Of a stretch of DNA of 64,000 nt, positions 1-13,103 are shown in pieces. The position numbers and the translations under genes are program-made. The stretch lies in assembly GCF_900324465.2 (NCBI RefSeq), contig NC_046616.1, positions 19,277,095 to 19,341,094 of the forward strand, written 5' to 3'. The notes beneath the pieces are model-generated. The model was not told where the DNA came from. It searched no databases and saw only the letters and a program-made list of their open reading frames with translations. Origin of the DNA: Anabas testudineus. Lineage: Eukaryota > Chordata > Actinopteri > Anabantiformes > Anabantidae. Each line of letters opens with the position of its first letter. The first letter of the stretch is position 1.

Positions 1-3000
1 TACTAAATGAATGTAGAAATTGAGAGTGGAATTTAATTTATTTAATCATGTCTAGTTAAATTATATAGTTTATTATTATTATTGTTATTATTATTATTAT
101 TATATTAGAACATGTATACTTATTGGAATATGTACATTGCAATTCATCCATTAATTTTAATATTTAGAGCAAAGTGACATGATAAAATTTCTTCAGTAAA
201 AAATATAAATAAAAAATACCTACTGGAAACCTGACATTTGAAAGTTTTAGCTTGTTATTTCATTTTTCCAGCAACAGCAGACACACATGTAGCATCCAGC
301 TAGTGAACATAGTGGAGCATTGATCAGCTAATGATGAGCCAGATATAGAAAGTATTCAGAAGCTTTAATGTTTTGCCCGCTGTGTGTTGTAAATATTTTG
401 TACATAATTTCCTAATATTTCTATAAGCGTGGTTCAGTTTTTTTATTAGGAGTCCTTGAATGTAAATTGATGCTCGAGTAAAAATGTAAAATATAATCTA
501 CAACACAGTTAAGCGTCCAAATAGTCACAGAGAAGTAAAGATTTTCTGAAGCACATAACAGCTGGATGTGTGAGCAAGTGTTTGCTGATTTTCATATTAT
601 TTCTGCTGCCCTCAAGTGGCCAAAAGAATCAATTATTGCAGCTCCAAGTGCTCCTTCTTCCAGCCAAGCAAATGTCAATGACTCTGTACCTTTGACCTCC
701 AGGTTTGACCCAGGCTTCAGCAGCCACTCGTGTTGCAGTGACTCTGGTTCACACTGTTGCTGCAGCATATAGAAGAAGTGGCAAGTAGTTCCTCACGTAA
801 CATCTGTTAACAGGTAAAAAACAATGAAACACAAACGTAGTTCAGGTGATTGTAATGTGAGTAGAAAAATGTTCCAATGACAACTATTTTTCAACCTGCA
901 GCCGGTATCTGTTCCAAATTATTATTCCACTATTGTTCAACAACTTTATGTGAAAAGCAGCAATAAGTGATAAGATACAGCTCAGTAAACCTGCGTGTTG
1001 GAACGGGCCTCTAGTGCTTTCAGAGAATACATCAGTGCACAAAGTGAAGTGAGGCGAGTGAAATTGCCTAGTAGGCTTTAGGCATAATGAAAACCTGGGT
1101 CACAGTTACCTACACCAGGGGTCTCTCTCAAAAATCTGATTATCGAATCTAGTTGGTGGAGTTCAAAAACAACCCGTACTTCCACTAACAGCTGGAAGTG
1201 AAGTGACACAAGCTGTTCCAGGCTGTTAACCCGGTTTGGGGAAAAGTGTTGCAAATGATAGTTATTGTAATGGGGAAGTTCTTACACCAAATGTTTTGCC
1301 TCAGGTGATGCAACGAGAGACATAAAAAATAAAATGAAACAGCATTAAATGTGCCCTAGGATCGGATCACTTGAACGCTGCTTTATGCTGGTAAAAACAT
1401 CAACAAATGCAGTAAAATGCATTTTGTGAACAATAGACGGGCTCTTTTGTTTGCCTTTACTGCAAATTGTACAAAAGCTAGAACATATTTAATTAGATGA
1501 CAGCTTGGCTATCTCACTGCTCTGTGAATGCAAATAAGCGATCAAGACAGCAGGTGTTTACATCACATTGCGGTGATATTTGCATTGGGTTGAACAGATT
1601 TAATTACCTGCTGTGCTGTTTACAGTTGTGAACTGTATGATTTTTAGATTGGATCAACACATTGTGATATGAGAAAACATTTGTTTTAGTTGGGGGTTGA
1701 TACAGTAAGGGGGATGAAATAGCCTGAATGGGGTACATCAGTTAGATAGGTTTTTCTTAAAATAATAAATGTCCTACTTGGATTTTTAATCTCCTTCTTT
1801 GACACATTGTATCACTAAACTGTGAAAAGCCACTTTGTGTATTGATCTACAGTGTTGTACTTGTTGGCCAGTTCCTTTCTGCCAATTATTCACAGAAGGA
1901 AAGGTCAGGTAATCGCTGCTAGATATTGTGTATGCTAAACTCACACACTCAGTACATCACCGTTCAAGTGAGGAGAATACTGCAATACCATTTGTTGCTT
2001 TTGTGGTGTAGCTTTGCACAGAGAACTGCATTTTGATTCAAGAAGTGTAACATAAATACTTTCAAGTTCAAAGAGTTGTTGCTGTTGAGAAACTGAGTGC
2101 TTTTGGAAAATCTCCTTGACAGAAGATTATTTTTGATTAGTTAATTTTTGGATTATCGATTAAACAGCTGTGGCATACTGTGCATTTTCACGTTGTTATA
2201 ATTTGTCTGTTGCTATCATATGTATACTGTAAAATTACATATTTTTTGTAAATCCAGCTCTTCTATAACCATTTAAATGTTACCTAATATAGTAGGCAGA
2301 AAAGTAGAGAAGTTTAGAGTTTCCATTTAGTCCATATCCTCATTTTAGTGATTCAATCTTCAATGTCTTCAATTATATTGTTAATAGATCATTAAATTGT
2401 CATTTACTCAGGAAATGTGGTGGCCATTTTCAGTATCCTTACAAGGGATTAATGAATCTTAAATAGGACAGGCTTGAACAAATCCTGAACTTAGATTTTA
2501 AAATAACAGGTGACATAGAATATCCCACAGTCATAGAATTAAAAACCTTTTTGAGTGGACAGAGTTGTGGCTGTCAGCGTAAGCTTTATGGTAGAAACAA
2601 GAGCTCATTAGCTGTTGAGGAAAGTTGTAGAAGAGCTGACAAGTGAACAGAGTTGTTTAATTTCTTCCTCAAAACTAAAATTATGACAAAAACACATCTG
2701 AGTTCCTCAGTTGACTGTCCACTCTGTATCCAATGGCTTTAAATCCTACATGACGTGTTAGAAAGAACTCACATAGGAATAGAAAGCCATAAGGCACAGT
2801 TGTGGTTTGATTTGAGAGATTAGAATACAGAATCACAAACTCCGATGGAGTTTAAGAAATCGTGCAGTTGGAGCTGAAAGCTTGGAAAAAAGGGAGAAAC
2901 TAGGGGTAGGATGCAGATAGCATTCAGGATTTAAAACTCACATCCGCATGAATAATTAACCAAAGATACTGGAAGTATTCATCTGAGGCCTGGAGGAGTA

Positions 3001-6000
3001 AAACGAAACTGTCTTGTGAGTCTTTAGACAGTAGAAATTGCATTTCTCTCACAAACTCGGATAAATTGGCTTCTACCCAGTGCGTTCTTGTAAACTTACT
3101 GTTATATCCTGCAGGCTATTTAAATCCTTGGTGAGTTTTTAGAATAATCTTTGATTTAGTTTCAAATCAGTCTCTAAAGGGAAAAAGTGCAATGTTAATC
3201 AAAAGGTTTTTGTTTCTGAATTCTTTCTATATTCTGTAGCAATGCCATGCTTGACTTCCTCAAGCACAAAAGAGATTGTTACCTCAGCATTTCAGCCACT
3301 GACTACAGAAAGCTTAGCAGGTATTACTAGTGATCGATAACTTTTATGAAGATATTAAATTTACATTTCCACACAGTAGTCTTTGTGCCTCTTAACTCAT
3401 AGCCATCATGGTAAAACAAGATGGTGGTAGTCATAGCTAGTGCATCATTGAGAGGAAACACTACTACACTAGCGTGATTTACTTCATGAGGACTTCATTC
3501 ATGGTGCCGAATAAACACTTTAATTTCCTTTTTTTTTTTATCTTTCCACACACTGAAACAAGCTGAAACCGAACTGAAACATCCGAAAGTTTAATATAAT
3601 TTTTACCACTAAACTTTGGTTTGGTGCTCTGGACCATTTTCAAGCTGTGCAGGCAAAATCTGCTCACCCAGATGTCTGCTCAGAAATCAGTAGCCTTTAT
3701 AAAAACATGAAGAAATCTTGTGGACAGAGGGGAAACAGGCTACTATGGAGGACAGAGGAGGCATTTGTTGACATTGTATCAAGTGCAACACTGAGGTATT
3801 TGAGGCACAGAGGGGCCAGGTATTTTTCAGTCAGTGTTTCTTGTGCTTTTGCTGTCTCCAACTCAAACAACAAAAGCCCCATTGAGAGAGCCTCCTTTTT
3901 TTTTCTCTGAACAAGCACACAAAGCTTCCTGTACTAGGCTGCAACTGTCCAGTACTGAGAAAACCACTTCTAGTTGTGTTCTTATGCACCTGTTTCAAGT
4001 AGTTCTGGCAATGTCAGGCAGTAAAAGCACTTAGTTTGATAGTTTTGCATCTTTTCTCATCACTTTGCTACATTTTAACTACTTGTTTTTTATCAGTCAT
4101 ATAATTCCAACATGTCATATGTTCACATTAGAAGACATCTTAACCTTATTCTAAAGAAAGCAGGGTTTTGAAATTGTCAGCCTAGGCCAACATCAGGCTG
4201 TCGTCATGCTTAGATGAATCTGTTATTGGCCTTACATATGCTGGATATTTGCATGACCTCTGAGAGAGAACACAACCTACTGATTGATGAAAAGGTTTTA
4301 CTCAATCAGCCTTTTCCTGGTTCGAATAAAGACCACTGCCACTGAGCTCCAGGGAGCCTGTGCTCATGCATGTCTCAGCATAAATTAATAAAGCCCCTGT
4401 GTCAGACTCTGTCGAGACAAGAAGGTGAATCTCAGCCACAGGGAGGATTATCTTTAATCCCTAAACATCGTACATGGTCTCTCTCTGCTGGGAGCCAATT
4501 GAGGCAACGGTCAGTGGCCAGTTGTTTTTTAATGACGTTAGATCATGGCCATGTTTGTAAATTTGAATGCATTCCTTTTTTCGTTTTATATGAGAATACG
4601 TCTGGTGGAAAATGTCTCTAAGCAATTGTAGATACAAAAGTTATATCATTACTGCAAATACTTAACATCCCACAATTGACATTTAAAGTCTAGTTTAAAG
4701 GATGAAGATAAAGTGGTGGCCCTTGATTTCTTGTTATGAGCATTGCTAGACTGGACATCCCAAACACATTGAAACACTGCATACAGCACATGAAAGCCTT
4801 AGAGCATCAGTGAAGCTGCTGCTCCTCTTCACTGCCAGTCTTGCTGCAAAGAAACGGCTATTTTGACTGGCACACTTTACACTTCTGAAAGTAACGCTGA
4901 CATTCATGTAATGCCAAACAAAATCTTATGCTATAAATCTTACTCTTACCTCCTTCTCCCTCTCCTGCGTCCCTCGCTGGAACGAGTATGGCATCCCCTC
5001 AGCCTAATACTGTATGGAGAGACAATGGGTAGTGGGGGGGAGGAGTTACTATGTGAGCAGGAACGAGAGTGGGGACACAGGGAGTAAAAGCAGAATGAAA
5101 ACTGGGAGAGAGGGAGAAAGCATGAGAGGGAGAAAGGGGGCTCAGAAGGGAGATCACTTGCTGCCAATACTCTCAAACCAAGATTCCTTCGAAACGTTAG
5201 ATGACTGGCAACACTAGAATCCTCCCCCCCCCCCCCCCCCCCCCCCCTCCCCACTACTGTCCCGGCCCCTCTCTCCTACGATGTTAGAGAAATAAGCAAC
5301 CAGAAATCCCTCTTCACGTGGGAAATGTAAGGAAAAACAAGAGAGTGCAAGAGAATGGGTCCTGATTTTAAACAAGTCCCTTTCTGTGGCTTTCTTTGAA
5401 TGAGTTCTTAAGATTCCAAGTTGGCAGAGTGCCCATGGGTCCTGGATGGAAATGGATAAAAGAGGGGCTGAGGTAGGGGGGCTGTCTATTGTGTTTGTTC
5501 CCTTCCTTTCAGTCCTGGCATTCTAGTTGATCTTTGCAGCCAGTTGCTGAAAATTCCAGTCACTTATTCCTTGGTTATGTACAGAATCTCACGTTTTATC
5601 TTTTTCGTCTGGATTGATGCTCATGTTTTCTCCCGACCGTGATACAAACTTTGTTGTTGTCATTATTCCCTTACAATACTGACAGTTTGCATTTAAGGTT
5701 TAAAACAGAAACCCAGGTACAAGCAAACGATGAAAGTAGCTGTAACTTCAAGTCAGCACGGATCTGAGAATCCTGGAGTCTGTCCAGTCTGTTAGTCTTT
5801 GTTTTGGCCTCTTTTCTCCCTTCTTTGTCCTCCTAACAGTTCATCACTAGTCGAGGGAGAATGCTGTTTTGCCTGGTGAATCTGGGATGAAGACAGCAGG
5901 TGCTGTTGCCCCTCTCTGAGCCACATTCACTCACAGCTTTCGCCCCCTTCCATCCGTTTCCTCTACTAACACACCCTCCTCCCCCTGTCTGTGTGAGCAG

Positions 6001-7517
6001 GAGGGTGGGGGGTTAGATAGTGAGAATGAGGTACTGTATAATGAATCACAAGACACACACCCAGAGAAAAGATACAGTTTGCTGAAGGTTTTAATGAGTG
6101 ATGTCATCGGTCAGAATGCCTAATGAGCTGTGTAACACAGAGCGAGGGTGATCATGTAAACTGTGTAAAGGATTAATGCAACTGCATCTCTTGTCAGTCA
6201 CCACTGTGCTTTTCACCAATGCTTGTGCTGCATCAGTGCCGCAAGAGAAGCCCTGTTTTCATTCATAGTCCACCCCCACCCCTCCTCCTCCTTCCCCACT
6301 CACACCCTTCCCTTGCCTCTCTCTGTCTTCCTCTTGCTTTCCCTCAAATAGACACACAGGCTCGGTTCATTACTATTCACCAGGTTTCACTAAGACACGC
6401 ATCATTGCTCAGCTCTCTACAACTGTGTCTGGAGAGGCAGGGGAGAGGAGGACAGGGAGGAGGAGAAGAAGGGGAAAAGCAAGAAACATCTTATGATAGA
6501 AAAGAATAAATCACTGTTGTGTTTTCTTCGTCCGGACGCGTGTACAAACATATACTGTCAGATTGCTGCACACATGAGTTGTTCTCTCTCTCTCTCACAG
6601 AAAAAAATCTTCAGGGGAACAAAGCTGGTTCAGTCCTCAATACAGAAATCTGTTATCATTGTGGGGTTCTGAATTCATCACTTGCCTTTCATTAAATCCA
6701 CTGAGGTCGTGCACCCTATCACAGCATTCAAATTATTATCTGTGCTAAAATATGGAAAATAAGCACAATGCTTGATTTCTATTCCCCTATTGGCTCACCG
6801 TAACGCCTTCTATAGTCTAGAACACCCTGTTATATCCATTTCAGGAAAGCCGTACTTCACTTTGAAACTAATCCTTTATTATGCTACTTTTAATTTTACC
6901 CTTTATTCAGCTTTCTGGGTAGATTACCATGATAGGTAGAATTACAGAAAAATCAAAAGGGAATAGAGGTTATGCTGCAGTGGTAACCTCCACATTAAAT
7001 CATACAAATTTGTTTGGAGAAAGAATAATCTCTGACAGTAGATGATATCGGTTGCAAATGCTGTATGGTTGTGTTATTCACCCTCAGCTGTTCAATATTA
7101 AAAGACCTGCAGAAGAATACATTCATAGCATCTAATATAACATTTAAAAAACATGTTTAGACTTCCATTAGTTCTGTAATCTTTCTTTTGTCCTAGTTCA
7201 TATTATTTTGCATTTCATCGTACAACACTCTATGGTACAGATTGTTCTTTCTCAAGGTTTCCAACAACAAATGAATCATCTCCTTGCGGATTTGATAAAA
7301 CAGAAGATGCATTTTAACTTTTCTTTTCTCTATAACATCACCAGAGAAATAAACTGGAAAATTAATAGAACATGAAAGTGATGAAAGGGTGATACACTAT
7401 AAAGCCAGTTATCAAAAAAAGGAAACTATTTTGAACATGAATGAATCTTTAGAATACATTTTTACAGTTCTCTACTATTGATGTAAATATTGAACTGGCC
7501 TTTCTGGTCTTCTATGA
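1..7517. other. gene-free AT-rich region
   Basis: No exon with convincing splice sites and protein similarity was found on either strand. All open frames are short and of low complexity. The stretch holds ATT-rich simple sequence near 70-105, a purine-rich tract around 5,030-5,130, a C homopolymer at 5,224-5,247 and a short TC run near 6,580-6,600. It may be intergenic or lie inside a large intron of a gene outside the window; the sequence alone does not decide. Confidence 0.6.
5224..5247. repeat. poly-C homopolymer (24 C)
   Basis: An uninterrupted run of 24 C flanked by more C-rich sequence (CCT before, TCCCC after). The length may be unreliable in an assembly. Such runs can form G-quadruplex or i-motif structures, but no function is implied here. 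Confidence 0.9.
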
Positions 7518-7519
7518 TA

Positions 7520-8404
7520 CGCTGTCCGTTCAAAAAAAAAAATCACACTCTAAAATTTCGTTGGACCGCCTTTAGCTTTGATTACAGCACATGTTTTCCT
7601 TGGCATCGTTTCGATAGGCTTCTGCAATGTCACACCATTTATCACCGTCCAGAGTTGCATTAATTTTTCACCAACATCTTGTATCGATGATGGGAGAGTC
7701 AGGCCGCTGCGCAGTCTTCTCCAGCACATCCCAAAGATTCTCAGTGGGGTTAAGGACTGTACTCTGTGGTGGCCAACTCATGTATGAAAACGATGTATCA
7801 TGCTCCCTGAACCACTCTTTCACAATTTGAGCCCGATGAATTCTGGTATTGTCATCTTGGAATATGTCTATGTCATCAGGAAAGTAAAAACGTCATTGAT
7901 GAAATAACCTGGTCATTCAGTATATACAGGTAATCAACTGACCTCAATGTTTGAGCACATAATGTTGCTGAACGTAGACCTGACAGCAACCTCAGGTCAT
8001 AGCACTGCCCCCACAGACTTATACAGTAGGCACTAGGCATAATGGGCATCGCTTCACTTGCCTTTCTTCTTACTCTGATGCACCCATCACTCTGGAACAG
8101 AGTAAATCTGGACTCACATCAGACCACATGACCTTCTTCCATTGGACAGTTCTTAACCCAGTTTTAGTAGTTTCAACAATCTCTTTAGATGTTTTCTTTG
8201 CTTCATGCCTGCCAATAATCGGACCCAGGATGTGTCTTCTTACCTGGTTGTTCAAGAAATGAGCAGCTACTCACTGCATCAGTTAGGGTTAAATAACCTG
8301 TTGCCAGCTGAAACTTAATCCATGCAGTGATTATCTAATGGGAGGTTCTTACCCTTTTTTCTTAGTCAAGTTAAGGTGGTGACTTTTTTTTTGAATGGGC
8401 ACTG
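7520..8404 (-). mobile_element. internally deleted Tc1/mariner-type element
   Basis: The element is flanked by TA at 7,518-7,519 and 8,405-8,406. Its ends are imperfect inverted repeats: the left end reads GTCCGTTC followed by an A run and ATCAC, and the right end inverts to GCCCATTC, an A run and GTCAC. The interior resembles the reverse strand of a very common fish Tc1-like transposase, with the Pro-rich 'PQRFSVG'-type region and the phrase for 'catcagaccacatgacc'. The middle of the transposase gene is missing: sequence near 8,130-8,150 jumps between two parts that are far apart in complete copies. It is therefore a non-autonomous fossil. Confidence 0.75.
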
Positions 8405-8474
8405 TATTATACTCCATGTATATTTGTATTGTAATTTTTGTTTAGCGGTTATTCAAAGAAGCCGTATTTGAACA

Positions 8475-8790
8475 TCTGACAACAACAACGGTGGTGTAGT
8501 GGTCACTGTTTGTATGTTCTCCCCATGTCTGTGTGGGTTCTCTACGGGTACTCTGGTTTCCTCCCACCTCCAAAGACCTGCATGTTGGTGACTCTAAATT
8601 GCCCATAGGTGTGCATGTGAGTGTGAAAGGTTGTCTGTCTCTGTATATCTACCCTGGGATGGACTGGCGACCTGTCCAGGGTGTTCGCCTCTCGCCCGAT
8701 GACAGCTGGGATGGGCTGCAGCACTCCCGTGACCCTTGAGTGGACAAGCGGTTAGAAAAAATGGGTGGATGGATGGACAACAACAACTTA
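8475..8790 (+). repeat. SINE/LINE-tail type fish repeat
   Basis: Contains the familiar fish repeat core: 'tttcctcccacctccaaagacctgcatg' like sequence, then 'gggatggactggcgacctg' and 'cagctgggatgggctgcagc'. It ends with an ATGG/TGGA tetranucleotide tail at about 8,760-8,778. This core is normally the 3' part of a non-LTR element or a SINE derived from one. A reverse-oriented relative lies at 21,006-21,215. Confidence 0.7.
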
Positions 8791-8869
8791 ACAACTTAGA
8801 TATCTGGGCACATTTTTAAGGTACCATGACAGAGGTTGCAGTTGTCATTACCCCTCCTTCAGACTGCCC

Positions 8870-9300
8870 CAGGCCAATGACACACTGTCCTTTCCACCAG
8901 ATGACTCCACTGTCTCAGCACACATTTCTGCCTGTCACTCTGACTCACTGCTTCAGCCACAGCTTAGGATCTTCAGTTGTTGTCCACACAAATTCTCATG
9001 GAGAAACATGGTGGTCCCTACCACACACAGCAAAATACTACACGAAAAGCATTTCAGCACAGTGGCCCCACAGTGGTGGAATGAGCTGCCTAATGCTGCA
9101 TGCTCAGCAGGCTCACTCCCAATATTCAAAGAGAACTGAGAGTTGAAGACAGAACTCTTCCCCAACTTCCTATGCACTTGCAAAAAGAAAAATTATTATT
9201 CCCTAGCTGTTTGTTTGCTTAGTACCTCACTTGTTTTGAATAAAAGCATCTGCCAAATGACTTCTTAAATTTACATGTAAATTTACATGTAAATGTAAGA
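8870..9300 (+). mobile_element. L2-type LINE 3' fragment
   Basis: Bases 9,070-9,300 match the 3' end of the longer LINE at 34,702-36,820 in this window. Shared phrases are 'tggaatgagctgcc', 'cagaactctt', 'cctatgcactt', 'cctcacttg' and 'gcatctgccaaatgac'. The tail is a short tandem of ATGTAAATTTAC units, the typical end of this family. The copy is strongly 5'-truncated and encodes nothing intact. Confidence 0.7.
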
Positions 9301-9589
9301 TTACCATAAATTGCAGCTGAACCTTGCTAAACCTTGTGAGCTTGGCTTCAGTAGCGACTGATGAGTAATATATTCCAGGATTTGTTGTAACATTTCACAT
9401 ATGAGCCCACCCTACACACTAAAACCCCATGGAGAGGATTTAATGTAAGCTTCACAGCTCAAAAGGACAAATTAGAACAGTTCTCAAATCAGAAACCTTA
9501 AGATGGGTCTAATTTACATCTACATTTAGTACAAGGCAGCTGTAGGAAGAGTTATTTCAGTTTCATGGGGCAAGATGGGGTGTTTTTTG

Positions 9590-9745
9590 TCTGTTTTGTT
9601 TTGATTAAAGTGCAGAGAAAGGTTCAGAAGTGCTCAGTTTTCAGTAAGTTTTTGAAAATGGAGAGTGAGGCAGCTGAGCATGCCGAAGTAGGCAGGTCGT
9701 TCCACCATTGTGGAACCACAATTTGGAGTGAAATGCTGATGCTTT
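9590..9745 (-). mobile_element. L2-type LINE fragment, reverse orientation
   Basis: The stretch containing 'gcagctgagcatgccgaag' and 'tcgttccaccattgtgg' is the reverse complement of the same LINE 3' region seen at 9,070-9,130 (the 'ccacagtggtggaatgagc' part). It is short and degenerate. Confidence 0.55.
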
Positions 9746-9749
9746 AGAA

Positions 9750-12700
9750 AAACATACTGTAATATCAGTAAGAAATGATTTCATATATTTTGTTGAAATG
9801 TAAGATGATGCCCTAGGTCAAACAAGGACCAACAAATACAGTGGCGCTCGATTCATCTGCAGAACAAAGTGGGGATTGGCTGACAGAAGCCATTATCTTC
9901 AGAGGGCTCCAGATGTGATCGGCTGCTGCGATTTTTAGAAATACTGGCAAGGAATTCCTGAATTAAGTCTTTGGATAAGCATCAATGCTCCACTGAACGT
10001 AACTTGCATTCAGTTTATATCAAAGGATGGACAGTTGGAGAAAAATGCTTTGTTCCTAGTCCAGTACACAGCAAACCTCAAATGATTTTCCATAAGACTG
10101 AATGTGGACACATTGGAATAGAAGAACATTTTTTTCGCAATAACTGTAGAGATTTAACAAAGGCTCTCTCCTGCAAAGTCAGGCCTTTTTATTGCTGTCT
10201 AAAATTCCAGTGTGTGTGTATATATATATGTATATATATATATATATAATATAATGGTTACAAGAACTTGTGTATTGGTTAAATATTGAAGTCGCCAGTG
10301 ATTAGAAGTGTCATTGGCCAGTGTACTTCTTTGACATGTAAATTACATCGTGTTAACGTTAACCAACCTGTAGCCACATGTAAAGTACTGTAGGCCTCAG
10401 GATGCAACTCTCAGACTTCAGTGAACATCTGCCATCTCCTCTACATTTGTGCTGCTTGCACGTGTTGGTAATAACTTAATTGGAAAAATTAAGTAATTAC
10501 CAACCCATCAACAGGCAGTAGCAAAGTAGCACGATAAAGCTTTGCTGTATCTTACAACACATGTCAAGATAGTCAATACTTACTTACACTTAAATAACTC
10601 TCATCTCCATCTTTAGGATCTTTCTGCTGGTTCCTTCTTTCCTCTAAAATGGAGAGAGTCAAGATAGAGAGTGCTCCCTATAATCAGTTTTATAGCAGTA
10701 ATTTCACATAAAAGTGACACTTGGAATATCTCTGAATAATTATAAATAGATAACATTTTTGATCTTCTCTGTACTTGCTTTCACAAGGGGTTTGTCTTGA
10801 CTATTTCACCAGCAGCGTGTTTGAAAGTACAAAATAGCATGGCTCTGCCCTGCAGACATGTCTGTTTGCATACTGCATATCCCTGTCTCTATTTTGGGCC
10901 TGAGGAGATGTGTAGGGGGTGCACTGCAGGGCATTTCTCTCCAGGGCTATGAGGACGAGGAGAGGAGAAATGTGGATAGGTGACAGGCATTTCTTTTCCC
11001 TTGAAAAGGAGCCTGTGTTATGTCTTCTTCAGCTAATCCCTTTACTTGTGTTAATGTACTCAGTCATGTATGCCTTCCTAAGCTGATGTCATAAAACACA
11101 AACATATTGGGACTTAAGCCTTCTCACAGATAATCACGTTTATTTTATTTCTCAAGTATGATTAAATATACACACAGACTTAACATATCTTGTTTTTAAT
11201 GCATGAGGGTGTCTTTGTATTTAGTCATCCTTATACGGAACATACAGAAGGTGGCAACATGTGCTCTTCCCTCCAGGCTCACTAGACCCTATAGAAACAC
11301 AGTAGATAAAGCAAATAGCAGAGGTGGGGAAAGAGCAGTGAGGGGTAAAAATAGAGCAATCAGATTATGATTCCTGTCACACTGTCCTGGCACTGTCTCA
11401 GGCCTCTGATTGAGAGCTGGCTAAATGTCAGCCTATGGAGATGAGACAGAGAGACCAAGGCATCACTGCTTTGGTCCACTTTAAACTCTCTTACTAACAT
11501 TATATCTCTTGATGTGGCTGCCATCAGCGAACAAATGTGTCAGAGAGAGTACAAAAATGATTACAGTTCATGATGTGTGCCTTCTGCTCATTCTGTTTCA
11601 ATTCTTTATAAATATATATTGTAAATACTTTTTTCTACAGAGACAGACGTGATTGAATTGCCCTTGTGGATTATGTCAGTACTTCTACTCCATCTAGTGT
11701 TGAAAGTAGAACATGTTATGTAAAGTACCTCACTTCTCAGATAGAGTAGAGTTTGAAACTAGAGGCCTGCTTTCCCAAACTGTAATGTGGAAACATGAAA
11801 CCTCCAGTTTGAGCTGATGCTCCTGACCTCCTATGTCCAGCAGTTAAACCATTGAATGAAACTATGTTCATATTTAAGAAGTTGCAGATATCATTGTAAA
11901 AAGGTAATTGTTCTTTTTTCGGAAAAAAAAGATAAAAGTTGGTTAGTTAAACTATTATTATACATACCTGTCTTGATTTAACAAACATAAGTCAGTTTAA
12001 TCTAATCTGAGTAAATAATAAGTTCATTCACAAACAGATGTCCTGCATCAGTAACCAGAAGTTGCTGTTGATTTTTAACATCCCTTTACACACTTCCAAG
12101 ATCACTGTAGTTGACAATTACCTGAAGAAGTCATCCTGTGTCATCCTGCTACATCTCCAGAGGAGGAAGTGGATGTTAATGAATGCCTTTTGTATAAACA
12201 CATATATTGCTCTGTTTCTGGGTACTGGACCAACATCTCCACTTTGCAGAAAATGTTGTGAAATCAGGTTACATAGATGAGGTCTTTGTAGATTTGGGGA
12301 ATCAAAAAGATTCAGTTGCAGGGAAGCGTCATGTTGTGTAGCTGATGCTAATAAAGTTCTTTCTACAACTTGTACAGATAGAAAGTCATAGCCAAGAAGC
12401 AAAATTTTAATTTAGCATCAACATGCATCATATTTGTTAGGGTAAAAAACAACTACCAGTTTTGGTCACTCAATCAGCACATCCAGCAACATGTGATTCA
12501 AAGAAGGCTAGATTCAGATTTAATAATAAACCTGTATTGCAAGAAATCTTTGGTATCCCCTATTACCACTTTACCAGAAGCCCATATTTGGCCAAAACCC
12601 ACAGAGCTTAGAGTAGTAAGGTATTAAGTCCTTTTTTTTCTTTCCACCGAGGTTCTAATAATACAGTGTATTACTCATGCATGCATGTAAAGTGTAAGCC

Positions 12701-13103
12701 TTTGATTTATTAAATCTTATAGAGGCATTGAACTGCAGTTTTATTGGAAAGTTCCTGCACCTACAACAGTCATTGCTGATAAATTTCACCTAGCCACCTA
12801 TGAACTTTGTTAGTTTGAAGGTAGACAGACAGCTACGTAGATAAATAGGTTAGATAGACAGATGGATAGACAGACCGACACAGCCCCTTCATTTCATTGC
12901 TAATCATTGACACAATTCAAATAAGCATATTGCTGCCGGAAGATGCTCCACTTCACCTATTAACTCAAGAGGACATCCTTTGCAGTTAAGCAACGCCAAT
13001 AGCAGTGAGCTAAAGGCTTTAAAATACATCGCACTCAACATAGTACAGCAAACATCCACAAATCTTTCCAGAGCTGCTGTAATACTTAGTATTATTACTT
13101 AAG
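9750..13103. other. gene-free region upstream of mfsd4a
   Basis: No supported exon. It holds a TA/TG dinucleotide repeat at about 10,210-10,250 and a degenerate GATA-type repeat at about 12,830-12,875. The last 200 bases before 13,104 should hold the mfsd4a 5' UTR and promoter. A TTTAAAATA stretch at 13,018-13,026 is the only TATA-like sequence seen there, and it is weak evidence. Confidence 0.55.
10210..10250. repeat. TG/TA dinucleotide microsatellite
   Basis: Alternating TG then TA units with a single TG interruption. Simple sequence with no coding role. Confidence 0.85.

Noticed and set aside
4946-5254. Minus-strand 102-codon frame starting MGRGGGGGGG
   Set aside because: Caused by the poly-C run and the purine-rich tract; no splice sites or similarity.
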